DNA of 64,000 nt from Candidatus Roseilinea sp. (GTDB lineage: Bacteria; Chloroflexota; Anaerolineae; J036; Brachytrichaceae). A program made the translations under genes and the position numbers. The stretch is from assembly GCA_026003755.1 (NCBI GenBank), contig BPHV01000005.1, positions 248,001 through 312,000 on the forward strand, read 5' to 3'. Below, piece after piece: positions 27,229 through 34,924 of this stretch. Position 1 is the stretch's first letter. Every line of letters starts with the position of its first letter. The notes beneath the pieces are model-generated. The model had not been told where the DNA came from, made no database searches, and saw only the letters and a program-made list of their open reading frames with translations.

Positions 27229-27726
27229 TGCAAAGTCCCTCCTTTCAGTAAATGAACGATTGAGTTTGGTGGATGGAAATCGTGACCGACGACGGGGTAG
27301 GTCAAAATTCGCCCAGTATGGGCGGGCGGATGGGGGTTGCCATCCTGCTCAGGATGGCCGCGCGTCAAGGCGCTGTTCAAATGGCTAGATTGCGCTGCGA
27401 ACCTCACCTCCCGTGATTCACGTATCGCTCATGGATCAAAGCAATCCACCAGCGCCGAAAACGGCAAAGCCCTCGACCGTTGTTTAACCTGCGGTCGAGG
27501 GCTTCGCGGACCTCGTTGAAATGAAGCCCACGCTTGATCCAGGCGAGGGCTTCACGGCGCTGTGTTCGATTGACGAATCGGGATTCTACCGGTTGCTTGC
27601 GCGGTGTCAAGGGGGCGTGGGACAAAAACGGGTTGGCGTCGTTGCGGGATTGGCAACGATGCTCAAAAGCACTTGAGCATCTTTCCCGGCGATCGTGCGT
27701 GCCTTATTCCAACTCATATCCGAACT
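27229..27726. other. About 500-bp hairpin-rich region upstream of amt
   Basis: No convincing gene. Contains three perfect inverted repeats: CGCCCA/TGGGCG (27310-27324), GCCATCCT/AGGATGGC (27339-27358), and a 13-bp pair AAGCCCTCGACCG/CGGTCGAGGGCTT (27467-27479 and 27492-27504, 12-nt loop). A further GAAGCCC...GGGCTTC pair lies nearby. A 73-codon minus-strand frame (27404-27625) covers the 13-bp repeat but has no recognisable domain. Read in the amt direction, the 27310 hairpin is followed by AATTTTG, resembling an attenuator. Confidence 0.5.
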
Positions 27727-28965
27727 TCAATATGTGAAGCGAGCATATTCGACATTCTCTGGGTTGAACAGCGATGCCCGCGCGCCGCCGTTATCCGGCC
27801 AAATAGGCTCGGCGCTGGCAAACCCGCCGGAGAAGCCGCAATTATCAGGCGCGACGAGCTCGTTGGTATAAATGAGGCAGATCTGCCCGGCGGCGATAAT
27901 TGCGCCGTTGCCGAATTGAAAGGTAGCTATGATGGTGTTGTCGGCTGTGCGGATGGCTTTCAGCGTCCAGCCACTCAAGTCCACCTGCTGCGTTCCTTCG
28001 TTATATAACGCGACATGTTCATCTGCCTGATTAGGCCCGCTACCCACTGCCCGAATGGACAGGATGCGCACCGTGCCCCTGAAGACGAACGACCCCTTCT
28101 CAAGCGGAGTGGGCGTAGGCTGGGGCGCCGGGTCAACCGGCGTAACGGTAGGCGCTGACGCCGCAGGAGGCGCCGAGGGTGACGGCGTAAGTGTTGCCGC
28201 GACCTCCGGCGCGGGCTGTAACGCATTCAGCACGGGTTGGGGGGATGGGAGCGGCGTAAAAGTGGGCGGAGGCGTCAATTCAGGCCTCGGCAACGGTGAT
28301 TCCAGCGCCGGCGCCGGCATTGGCGGCAGTGCGGGAACCGGATCGAGCCGTGGCGGCTCGGGTATTGCCTCGGCCGTAGGCGTTGGAACCGCTGGGCCGT
28401 TCTCTTGGCTGAGGGCTGTTGGTCCGCTGGCATCCTCTATCGCCTCTTCGATTGGCCCCGTCGGCGGAGGCGGAGGGGATTCCGATGCGCTTGTGGGCGC
28501 CGGCGTGAACAGGCCGCTGGTCGCCGTCAAGACCGGCGCAGCGATCGGCGCCGGCGTCGCCTGGTAGGCCGCCGAGATTGCCCTGCGCGTGCGCGCCAGG
28601 CTGGGGCTGAGGATGAGCGCTGCCGCAATCGCAGCCAAGATGACACAAGCCGCCATCAGCGCCGAGGCGACGACAACGGTCAGGCCGAGCAAACGCGTTG
28701 TAGCGGGCTGCTCCGCCGCGCGCTGCGCTCGGCGCGCTTCTTCGGCCCGCTCGAACATTTCGCGTCGGCTGAGCCAGGTCGGCCCTATCACGCTCTCAAA
28801 GGCTGCATACTCGTCCGGGAAATACACGATGCGCGAGCATCGCGTCCGAGGGTCAAACTCCAGTTTGCACCCGCACGCGCGACACTGCCAGAGCGTGCCG
28901 GAGCGCCGCAGGGCGACGCATCCACACAGCGGGCATGTATCTTTCGGAATGCCGCTCAGATCCAC
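27727..28965 (-). CDS. Zinc-ribbon membrane protein with Pro-rich stalk and lamin-tail domain
   Basis: 412 residues from GTG 28965. An N-terminal zinc ribbon (CPLCG at 11-15 and CRACG) is followed by a charged helix with many Arg/Ala. One membrane helix comes next (LLGLTVVVASALMAACVILA region, about 93-120). A 170-residue Pro/Ala/Thr-rich stalk then leads to a C-terminal lamin-tail (LTD) domain of about 110 residues (RILSIRAVGSGPNQADEHVA; VDLSGWTLKAI; IIAAGQICLIYTNE). The topology would be ribbon inside, LTD outside. Bacterial LTD domains occur on surface nucleases and envelope proteins; here it stands alone, so a binding role at the surface is the best guess. Shares the stalk style of the LysM and kinase proteins nearby. 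Confidence 0.8.
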   Translation of the reverse strand: MDLSGIPKDTCPLCGCVALRRSGTLWQCRACGCKLEFDPRTRCSRIVYFPDEYAAFESVIGPTWLSRREMFERAEEARRAQRAAEQPATTRLLGLTVVVASALMAACVILAAIAAALILSPSLARTRRAISAAYQATPAPIAAPVLTATSGLFTPAPTSASESPPPPPTGPIEEAIEDASGPTALSQENGPAVPTPTAEAIPEPPRLDPVPALPPMPAPALESPLPRPELTPPPTFTPLPSPQPVLNALQPAPEVAATLTPSPSAPPAASAPTVTPVDPAPQPTPTPLEKGSFVFRGTVRILSIRAVGSGPNQADEHVALYNEGTQQVDLSGWTLKAIRTADNTIIATFQFGNGAIIAAGQICLIYTNELVAPDNCGFSGGFASAEPIWPDNGGARASLFNPENVEYARFTY

Positions 28966-29052
28966 GATTCACTCTATTGAGACGCTGTGGCCGAAAGCCA
29001 CGCCTCCCTTTCCATAGCTACGCGACCTGCGTTTCGACCGGCCGGATTCATC

Positions 29053-29565
29053 CTAGGCGGGCGCCATCATGCGCGAGGGACGCAGGCGCCGGTCAATCTC
29101 CCAGGGGTAAACAATGTAGGCATCCGTGACGGCCGCGAAGTAAGTCGGCTTGTGATGCGGGAAGAGGGACGCCGTCGGCTTATAGTGCAACACCGCCGTT
29201 TCGACTCGCGCGCCGCTCGCCTCCACGCGCCCTCGCACCGTCATGATGTGGCGGCCATGCGTCCACACATCGTCCACGACCAACACGCGTCGCCCACGCG
29301 TCAATTCTTCTTCTGGGAACTGTAAAAAGGTCGGCCACGCCAACAAACGCGGCGCGTCTTCGGCCGGAAATTCAACAGCCGCCGTCAAGATATGTTTGAT
29401 GTCTAGCGCTTCAGCGATTAATCCACCTGGTATGATCCCCCCACGGGTGATCATGACCAACGAATCAAACGCCCCGACCATTTGTGGTAGCAGTTGGTCA
29501 ATGAGCGCGTCCACATCTGCCCATGTCAAGACTTCCTGGCGCGGTGACTCTGCTCTGCGCATCAT
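29053..29565 (-). CDS. Phosphoribosyltransferase-family protein
   Basis: 170 residues from ATG 29565, chosen because AAAGGA lies 6 bases upstream; a TTG-initiated extension to 29580 would include that site. PRTase fold with the PRPP-binding motif RRVLVVDDVWTHGRHI near residue 100, the N-terminal MITRGGIIPGGLIAEAL loop, and a C-terminal IVYPWEID segment. The last two resemble hypoxanthine/xanthine-type or archaeal PRTases. It should transfer phosphoribose between PRPP and a base; the base is unknown. Divergent from the LysM gene with only 44 bp between start codons, so the promoters overlap. Confidence 0.85.
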   Translation of the reverse strand: MMRRAESPRQEVLTWADVDALIDQLLPQMVGAFDSLVMITRGGIIPGGLIAEALDIKHILTAAVEFPAEDAPRLLAWPTFLQFPEEELTRGRRVLVVDDVWTHGRHIMTVRGRVEASGARVETAVLHYKPTASLFPHHKPTYFAAVTDAYIVYPWEIDRRLRPSRMMAPA

Positions 29566-29609
29566 GACAATCCTTTGCAATTTCCGTCCGTATAGTGTAC
29601 CTTAGCCCC

Positions 29610-30275
29610 ATGAGCAGAGGAAAGGCAGGCAGCGCGCCGCTGAATGTTGTCATCATCGCAAGCGTCGCGGCTTCGCTGTTGCTCGTGCTTGCGCTATTGA
29701 TAGCGTTGCTCATCAGGAGCGGCCGGGGGTTTAGCCCACTAACCGCCAGTGTGGGGTTGCCCGAGGCGTTCCCGGTCGAATCGCGACTGGTCCCCACCGC
29801 GGCGCCGCCCGAACCGGCTCAACCCCAACCGCCCGCCGAGCCTGAAACACAACCGCCGGCTGCGCCCGAAACGCCGCAGCCGCCTGCCGAGCCTGAAACA
29901 CAACCGCCGGCCGCGCCCGAAACGCTGCAGCCGCCCGCTCAGCCCACACCTCAACCGACTGCAATCCCGGCTCCGATCAGCCCGCCGGTCTTCCCCAGCG
30001 ACGTCGAACCGGTGCCGGCGGAAGAAGAAGCGGATGACGGCAGCGATGCGCCGCCGCCTGCGCAGACCGGCTCAGGCGCGAGCCGAGGAAGCAGCGGTGG
30101 GGCGCGCGTGGCTTGTGGCGTGCGCGTCGTCCACGTCGTCCAGCCGGGTGAAAATCTCTTTCGTATCGCCTTGCGTTACCGCACTACCATCATGTCCATC
30201 GCGCGGCGCAACGGCATCGCCGACGCGCGCACAATCCGCGCGGGCCAGAGGCTGACGATCATCACCTGTCGCTGA
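29610..30275 (+). CDS. LysM-domain membrane-anchored protein with Pro-rich stalk
   Basis: 221 residues from ATG 29610. One N-terminal membrane helix (VVIIASVAASLLLVLALLIA) acts as signal anchor. A 120-residue Pro/Glu/Ala stalk follows, containing a 17-residue tandem repeat. A single LysM domain sits at the extreme C-terminus (VVHVVQPGENLFRIALRYRT; IARRNGIADARTIRAGQRL), ending TIITCR. LysM binds peptidoglycan or related GlcNAc polymers, so the protein probably tethers membrane and wall. Two Cys (GVACGVR-like CGVRVV and the terminal Cys) could form a disulphide clamping the LysM domain; inference. TATAGT at 29591 may be its -10 element. Confidence 0.85.
   Translation: MSRGKAGSAPLNVVIIASVAASLLLVLALLIALLIRSGRGFSPLTASVGLPEAFPVESRLVPTAAPPEPAQPQPPAEPETQPPAAPETPQPPAEPETQPPAAPETLQPPAQPTPQPTAIPAPISPPVFPSDVEPVPAEEEADDGSDAPPPAQTGSGASRGSSGGARVACGVRVVHVVQPGENLFRIALRYRTTIMSIARRNGIADARTIRAGQRLTIITCR
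29829..29930 (+). repeat. 51-bp tandem repeat in the LysM protein stalk
   Basis: Two 51-bp units (29829-29879, 29880-29930) encode PPAEPETQPPAAPETPQ and PPAEPETQPPAAPETLQ. Near-identical DNA implies recent duplication. Confidence 0.85.
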
Positions 30276-30299
30276 ACCGGCCGGTCGCATCGTTTGGGC

Positions 30300-31487
30300 T
30301 TACTGCGTGTTGACAGCGATGTCGCTCATCGGCACAAGCTGAATCCAAGTGTTGCCGGGCTTTAGCGGGATCTTGTTGCCGTTCACATCGAGCAGATCGA
30401 ACATGCCGATTTCCGGCCCGCGCCGCCAGCGACCGCCGATCTCAATACCGTCGCGGAACACGCGCAACGGGCCTTCACCCCACAGTTGAATCTCGATGGA
30501 ACGTGCGCCGCTGACATCCTCCTGGATCAACGTCGTCACATGGGGCGCATGCACCACTAATACGTTCGCTGCGAAGAGCTGCTCGCGCGTGAGCGCATCA
30601 ATCTGCTTCTCCTTCCTCAGCGACTTGAGCCATCGGCCGGATGGCGGATCGTAGGTCCAGATCACGCTGCCGGACTTATAGCCGACCTCAACCAACGTAG
30701 TTGGCTTGCCCTGAGGCGGATTCGGATCAAACGTCCAGGCGCGGAAACTGGAGGGAGTATTGTTGCCACGCCTGTCCAGCTCTTCCCACGCGCGGACCGT
30801 GTTGGCGAACAGATTGTGGGGGGGCAGACGATCTGAGGTGCGGAAGGCCGGGCATGTAGCGCATTCCGCGCCCCCCATGTCGCTAATCATCGTTAGGTTG
30901 TTGCGATACGCCCACGAGGCGCGCATCAGCGGCTTGACGCCGGGGCTGGTGCCGGAGCACAGCAGGGCCGCGTCGAAGATCATCGGCAACTCGATGTCAA
31001 TGAGGCGACAACTGCGCACCGAGCCGACTTTGGTGGGCGCGTTTGTAAGAAACAATGCCGTGAAGCGTGTGATGCTGCCTTCGGAGTAGTGCTCGACGAC
31101 GATGTCGGCGCTGTTCAGGCCGGACTGCGGCCGCACATCGGAGGTGTTGGCTACTTTGACGAGCAACGGCCGGCGCCGCAGGACAGCCGGGTCGGCCACA
31201 ACGAGTCCGGTGAAGGGATTGACGTTCTCGCCGATTGGGCTGGACGCCGAGGTCGCCGCGTCGGTCACTGCGCCGGCGGCTTCTAACGCTGCCGTTGCCT
31301 TAGGCTGAGGCAGCGGCGTGGTTGGCTCGGGCGTCGGCGAAGGCGCGGCAGTCGGCGCATAAATGGTCACAATGGGTTGAAAGTTCTCCGGCGTCGGGGC
31401 CGGCTCGCCCGAGCCGCAAGCAGCCAGGAGGAAGGCGAAGAGCGGCCCGAGCGCTGCAGTGGCGCGATAACCGTGAACCATACTCAT
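30300..31487 (-). CDS. DUF3048 lipoprotein (YerB-like)
   Basis: 395 residues from ATG 31487. An in-frame ATG at 31505 would lie only 3 nt from the predicted transcription start, so the later ATG is preferred. Lipobox FLLAACGSG near residue 25, then a Thr/Pro linker. The DUF3048 domain follows in two parts: NPFTGLVVADPAVLRRRPLL, VRPQSGLNSADIVVEHYSEG, TRFTALFLTNAPTKVGSVRS, and C-terminal GRWRRGPEIGMFDLLDVNGN with LKPGNTWIQLVP. B. subtilis YerB belongs to this family; its role is poorly defined but it is a surface lipoprotein. Convergent with the LysM gene. Confidence 0.88.
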   Translation of the reverse strand: MSMVHGYRATAALGPLFAFLLAACGSGEPAPTPENFQPIVTIYAPTAAPSPTPEPTTPLPQPKATAALEAAGAVTDAATSASSPIGENVNPFTGLVVADPAVLRRRPLLVKVANTSDVRPQSGLNSADIVVEHYSEGSITRFTALFLTNAPTKVGSVRSCRLIDIELPMIFDAALLCSGTSPGVKPLMRASWAYRNNLTMISDMGGAECATCPAFRTSDRLPPHNLFANTVRAWEELDRRGNNTPSSFRAWTFDPNPPQGKPTTLVEVGYKSGSVIWTYDPPSGRWLKSLRKEKQIDALTREQLFAANVLVVHAPHVTTLIQEDVSGARSIEIQLWGEGPLRVFRDGIEIGGRWRRGPEIGMFDLLDVNGNKIPLKPGNTWIQLVPMSDIAVNTQ

Positions 31488-31514
31488 GGCGATTTTGTCA
31501 AGCAACGCAAAGCG

Positions 31515-31545
31515 ATTATAGAGACAACGAACCGTATGTTACAAT
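31515..31545. promoter_or_regulatory. Overlapping divergent promoters for tRNA-Glu and the DUF3048 gene
   Basis: Minus strand: TTGTAA (31539-31544) and TATAAT (31515-31520), 18-bp spacer, predicted start near 31508, facing the DUF3048 gene. Plus strand: extended -10 TG-T-TACAAT (31537-31545) facing the tRNA, which begins 17 bp later. The plus -10 and the minus -35 share the same bases. Confidence 0.6.
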
Positions 31546-31561
31546 GACTCTCGCTATGTGC

Positions 31562-31634
31562 GCCCCCATCGTCTAGTGGTCCAGGACGCGGCCCTTTCAA
31601 GGCCGAAACACGGGTTCGAGTCCCGTTGGGGGCA
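31562..31634 (+). tRNA. tRNA-Glu (TTC)
   Basis: 73-nt cloverleaf. Acceptor GCCCCCA pairs with TGGGGGC (discriminator A); anticodon arm CGGCC-CTTTCAA-GGCCG with anticodon TTC; T-arm ACGGG-TTCGAGT-CCCGT. CCA is not encoded. Lies between the DUF3048 and pentapeptide genes. Confidence 0.96.
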
Positions 31635-31685
31635 TGCGCCAACACAGCAGCGCTCGCCAATAGCCCTGCGCCTCATACCGCGCCC

Positions 31686-32549
31686 TCAAGGCGCCAAAGT
31701 GCCATCCGGCAAAACCGTCTGATTGACGATCGCGGTCTTTAACGCATCGCCCGACAGTTGCGCGCCGCGCAAGGTCGCGCCGCTCAAATTCGCACGATCG
31801 AGGCGGGCGCTGTTCAAATTTGCGCCGCGGAATATCGTTCGGCTGCAATCCGCTTCGGTAAGATCGGCGCGCAACAGCAAAGCATCGCTCAGATTGGCGC
31901 CGCGTAGATCGGCGAAGCACAACCGCGACTCGATCAAGCTGGCGCGATGCAGGTAAGCATGGCGCAAGACGACCCGCTCGCACAATGCCTCATCCAGATT
32001 GGCCTCGTTCAGCTCCGCCTCTTGCAAGACGGCGGCAGTCAAGTCGGCATGGCACAGATGCGCGCCGGCCATACGCGCGCGGCTGAGGTCGGCGCGCGTC
32101 AGGTCGGCGGAACGCAGGTCTGCCGTGGGCAGCCGCGCGCGGTGGAGTTGGGCGCCGCGCATATCTGCGCCGATGCAGTTGGCCGCCTCGAGGTTGGCCT
32201 CGGTCAGATTCGCATCGCTCAGGCGCGCTTGGGTGAGCTGCGCCGAGGTCAGGTCGGCGCCGGCAAAGTCGCAACATGCGGCATCCACATCGGTCAGTTG
32301 TGCTCCGGCCAGCCACGCGCGCACCAGGATTGCGCGGCTCAGCGATGCGCCGGTCAGGTTCGCGCCGCGCAAGTCGGCAAAGGTGAAGTTCAGGCCGCGC
32401 AAGTCTAGCCCGCTCAGGTCTACACCGGTCAATCGCGCGCCCGATTCGCCCTCCTTCAATCGAGGCACAGCCGCCAGAATCTGGATCACTTCTTTGCGTG
32501 TCAGTTCAGCCACGGGGCCAGAGGTGGGGCGCAAGCGCTGCGCGCTCAC
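31686..32549 (-). CDS. Pentapeptide-repeat protein
   Basis: 287 residues; after a 45-residue N-terminal helix region (LTRKEVIQILAAVPRL), the protein is nearly all A(D/N)LxX pentapeptide repeats (LRGLNFTFADLRGANLTGAS and so on) to the C-terminus. These form a right-handed quadrilateral beta-helix. Some members mimic DNA and protect gyrase (Qnr/MfpA), but most have no known partner; I see no Qnr-specific features. Its ATG overlaps the acyl-CoA dehydrogenase stop by 4 bp (ATGA), so the two are translationally coupled. Confidence 0.92.
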   Translation of the reverse strand: MSAQRLRPTSGPVAELTRKEVIQILAAVPRLKEGESGARLTGVDLSGLDLRGLNFTFADLRGANLTGASLSRAILVRAWLAGAQLTDVDAACCDFAGADLTSAQLTQARLSDANLTEANLEAANCIGADMRGAQLHRARLPTADLRSADLTRADLSRARMAGAHLCHADLTAAVLQEAELNEANLDEALCERVVLRHAYLHRASLIESRLCFADLRGANLSDALLLRADLTEADCSRTIFRGANLNSARLDRANLSGATLRGAQLSGDALKTAIVNQTVLPDGTLAP

Positions 32550-33697
32550 GCCCGGATGCCTGCCATCACTGCCTTGCCGATCAACTCCAGGGCGCGATCA
32601 TCCTGCGGTGGGTGCATCAAGCCGGCGCGGGCGTCGCGAAAGTGACGTTCGAGGGGCAAGCGACGGTCCAACCCCCCGGCGCCGGCGATGCGCAGCGCCG
32701 TGTCGGTCGCCGCGATGGCCGCGTTGGTGCATAGATACTTGGCCGCTGCCAGGTCGGCTTCCATCTCGGCGCGCCGCGCCGGCTGTTCCGCCCATGTCTG
32801 CGCCGCTGTGTATAGCGCCGCGCGCGCGGCGCGCAGCGCAACATCCATCTGGCCGATGCCGCGCTGGACGTGGGGCAATTCGGCAATCGGCTTGCCCAGC
32901 GCCGTCGGCACGCGCTGCTGCGCATAGCGCGCCAAGGCGTATAGCGCCCCCTCGCCTACCCCCAGATACACCGCTGCAAATGCGCACATGGCCCAACCCG
33001 CCGGCAGGCCGCCGCGCCGCGCCTGGCCCGGCGCGCGCTGTTCGACATGCCAACACTCCGGCACAAACACATCGTCCAGGACGACGTCGAACGAACCGCT
33101 GGCGCGCAGGCTGAGGCTCGTCCCCCAGTTGTCTATCAGCGTCAAGCCGGGCGAATCGCCCGCCACGGCGAACACGCCGATCGCATCATCGAGCGTCGCC
33201 GTGACGAGGAAGTAGCGCAAAGCCGGCGCGTAAGTCACCCAACTTTTGCGCCCGTTCAGCCGGTAACCGCCGGCGACGCGCGTCGCGCGGGTAGCGGGCA
33301 AGCCGCCGCGCGATGGGCTACCCATCTCCGGCTCGCTTGCTGCGCTGTTGACCAGCGCGCCGTCGCGCACGATCTCCTCGCACAATCGCGCATAGGTGGC
33401 TTCGGGCCAAGTGCAGCGTTCGGCCAGCGAGCCTACCACGTGGAAGTGCATGGCCAGGCCGAGCGCTGTGCTGGCGTCGGCACGGGCGAGGCGCTGCAAT
33501 ACGCAGACGCATTGAAATAGGTTGAAGCCGTCCCCGCCCAGCGTCGCCGGCACCGGCAAACGCGGCAAGCCGGCGGCGCGCATGTCAGCCACGTTTTCAA
33601 AGGCAAACGAGCCTTCGCGGTCGTGCTGATCGGCGCGCGCAGCGAAAGCCTCCGCCAACCGGTCCACACAGGCCAGCACCTCGTCGAATGAACGCAT
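32546..33697 (-). CDS. Acyl-CoA dehydrogenase-family flavoprotein
   Basis: 383 residues with the three-part ACAD fold. N-terminal helical domain (FAFENVADMRAAGLPRLPVP; GGDGFNLFQCVCVLQRLARA); beta domain with NSAASEPEMGSPSRGG and GYRLNGRKSWVTYAP; C-terminal helical domain ending AGAGGLDRRLPLERHFRDAR. The beta-domain loop has E-PEMG where classical enzymes have TEPxxGSD, and the C-terminal RHFRDARAG fits the DszC/hydroxylase-like subgroup as well as dehydrogenases. An FAD-dependent dehydrogenase or monooxygenase on an acyl or hydrophobic substrate is likely. First gene of a pair with the pentapeptide-repeat gene. Confidence 0.85.
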   Translation of the reverse strand: MRSFDEVLACVDRLAEAFAARADQHDREGSFAFENVADMRAAGLPRLPVPATLGGDGFNLFQCVCVLQRLARADASTALGLAMHFHVVGSLAERCTWPEATYARLCEEIVRDGALVNSAASEPEMGSPSRGGLPATRATRVAGGYRLNGRKSWVTYAPALRYFLVTATLDDAIGVFAVAGDSPGLTLIDNWGTSLSLRASGSFDVVLDDVFVPECWHVEQRAPGQARRGGLPAGWAMCAFAAVYLGVGEGALYALARYAQQRVPTALGKPIAELPHVQRGIGQMDVALRAARAALYTAAQTWAEQPARRAEMEADLAAAKYLCTNAAIAATDTALRIAGAGGLDRRLPLERHFRDARAGLMHPPQDDRALELIGKAVMAGIRA

Positions 33698-33767
33698 GCG
33701 CCCATTGTAAGGGAGGGGGCGGGGGCGGACCGGTTGCGCTGCGCGGGCATGCGCAAGCGTCGGTTTG

Positions 33768-34838
33768 TCACAACAGACCCGCTTGGCTGTAATCGCCCAA
33801 CAGCAGGCGATACCCGCTGGGCTTGGCCGCCGCGTGGGTGATCACCGAACGCCGGCCGATTAAGCTGTCGTGAATGCGTGCGGGGATGTGCTCGATGCGG
33901 CATCCTTCCAGCACAATGCTGCGCTCGATTTCGGCGTTCTCAATCACGCAATCGCGATCAATGCTGGTGAACGGGCCGATGTAGCTGTTGATGATTTGCG
34001 CGTTTTCGCCGATGATCGTCGGGCCGCGGACGACGCTGTTGACGATGCGCGCGCCGCGCTCCAGGGTCACCCGCGAATCCACCACCGAGCGCGCGTCCAC
34101 GTCGCCCTCGCAGCGTGGCACCAGCTCTTCCAGCACCAGCGCGTTCGCTTCGAGCATATCTTCGCGCTTGCCGGTGTCCACCCACCAGCCGGTATGCACG
34201 TAGGGATACACGCGATAGCCATGCGTCACCAGCCACTGGATCGCATCGGTGATCTCCAGCTCATTGCGCCACGAGGGCTGAATAGCCTCCACCGCCTCGA
34301 ACACGTGCCGGTCGAACATATAGATGCCGACGAGAGCCAGATCGCTGGGTGGGTCTTTGGGCTTTTCGACCAGGCGATCGATGCTGCCGTCGGGACGCAA
34401 CACGGCGACGCCGTACTGTCGCGGATCGGCCACGCGCTTCAGCACGATCTGGCTGTTGTAGTCCGAGGCGGCATATTGCTCGATGAGGCGATGGATGCCC
34501 CCCTCAATGCAATTGTCGCCGAGGAACATGACGAAGCGCGAGTCGCCGAGGAAGTCCCGGCTGATCTTCACCGCATGCGCCAGGCCGCGAGGTTCGTCTT
34601 GAAGGATGTAGGTGATTCGGGCATCCCAGCGCGCCCCATCGCCGACGACGCTTTTGATTTCTGCCCCGGTCTCCGGCGCAATCACGATGCCGATCTCCTC
34701 GATGCCGGCATCGCGGATCGCCTGAATGACCCGAAAGAGAACTGGCTTGTTGGCGAGAGGGATGAGCTGTTTGGCACTGGTGAAGGTGAGTGGGCGCAGG
34801 CGCGTGCCTTTGCCGCCGCTCAGAATAAGGCCTTTCAT
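33768..34838 (-). CDS. Glucose-1-phosphate thymidylyltransferase, long form (RmlA-like)
   Basis: 356 residues from ATG 34838 (MKGLILSGGKGTRLRPLTF); the frame opens further upstream but homology starts here. Nucleotidyltransferase domain: GGKGTRLRP loop, SAKQLIPLANKPVLFRVIQ, FLGDNCIEGG (catalytic metal Asp), VEKPKDPPSDLALVGIYMF, HTGWWVDTGKREDMLEAN. A C-terminal left-handed beta-helix of about 100 residues (IVNSVVRGPTIIGENAQIIN) follows, as in the long RmlA subfamily of Archaea, Actinobacteria and Chloroflexota. It makes dTDP-glucose (or another NDP-glucose) for deoxysugars. No other rml genes are in the window. Confidence 0.9.
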   Translation of the reverse strand: MKGLILSGGKGTRLRPLTFTSAKQLIPLANKPVLFRVIQAIRDAGIEEIGIVIAPETGAEIKSVVGDGARWDARITYILQDEPRGLAHAVKISRDFLGDSRFVMFLGDNCIEGGIHRLIEQYAASDYNSQIVLKRVADPRQYGVAVLRPDGSIDRLVEKPKDPPSDLALVGIYMFDRHVFEAVEAIQPSWRNELEITDAIQWLVTHGYRVYPYVHTGWWVDTGKREDMLEANALVLEELVPRCEGDVDARSVVDSRVTLERGARIVNSVVRGPTIIGENAQIINSYIGPFTSIDRDCVIENAEIERSIVLEGCRIEHIPARIHDSLIGRRSVITHAAAKPSGYRLLLGDYSQAGLL

Positions 34839-34924
34839 GATGTTCGCGTTCGATTGCCAGATGGACTGTTGTGCGGTTGGCGCGGGGCAACTGGCCGGCC
34901 GGGCCACGCGCGCACCCGAGTAGT

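Noticed and set aside
27404-27625. 73-codon minus-strand frame upstream of amt
   Set aside because: Covers the 13-bp inverted repeat and has no recognisable domain; better explained as structured non-coding DNA.
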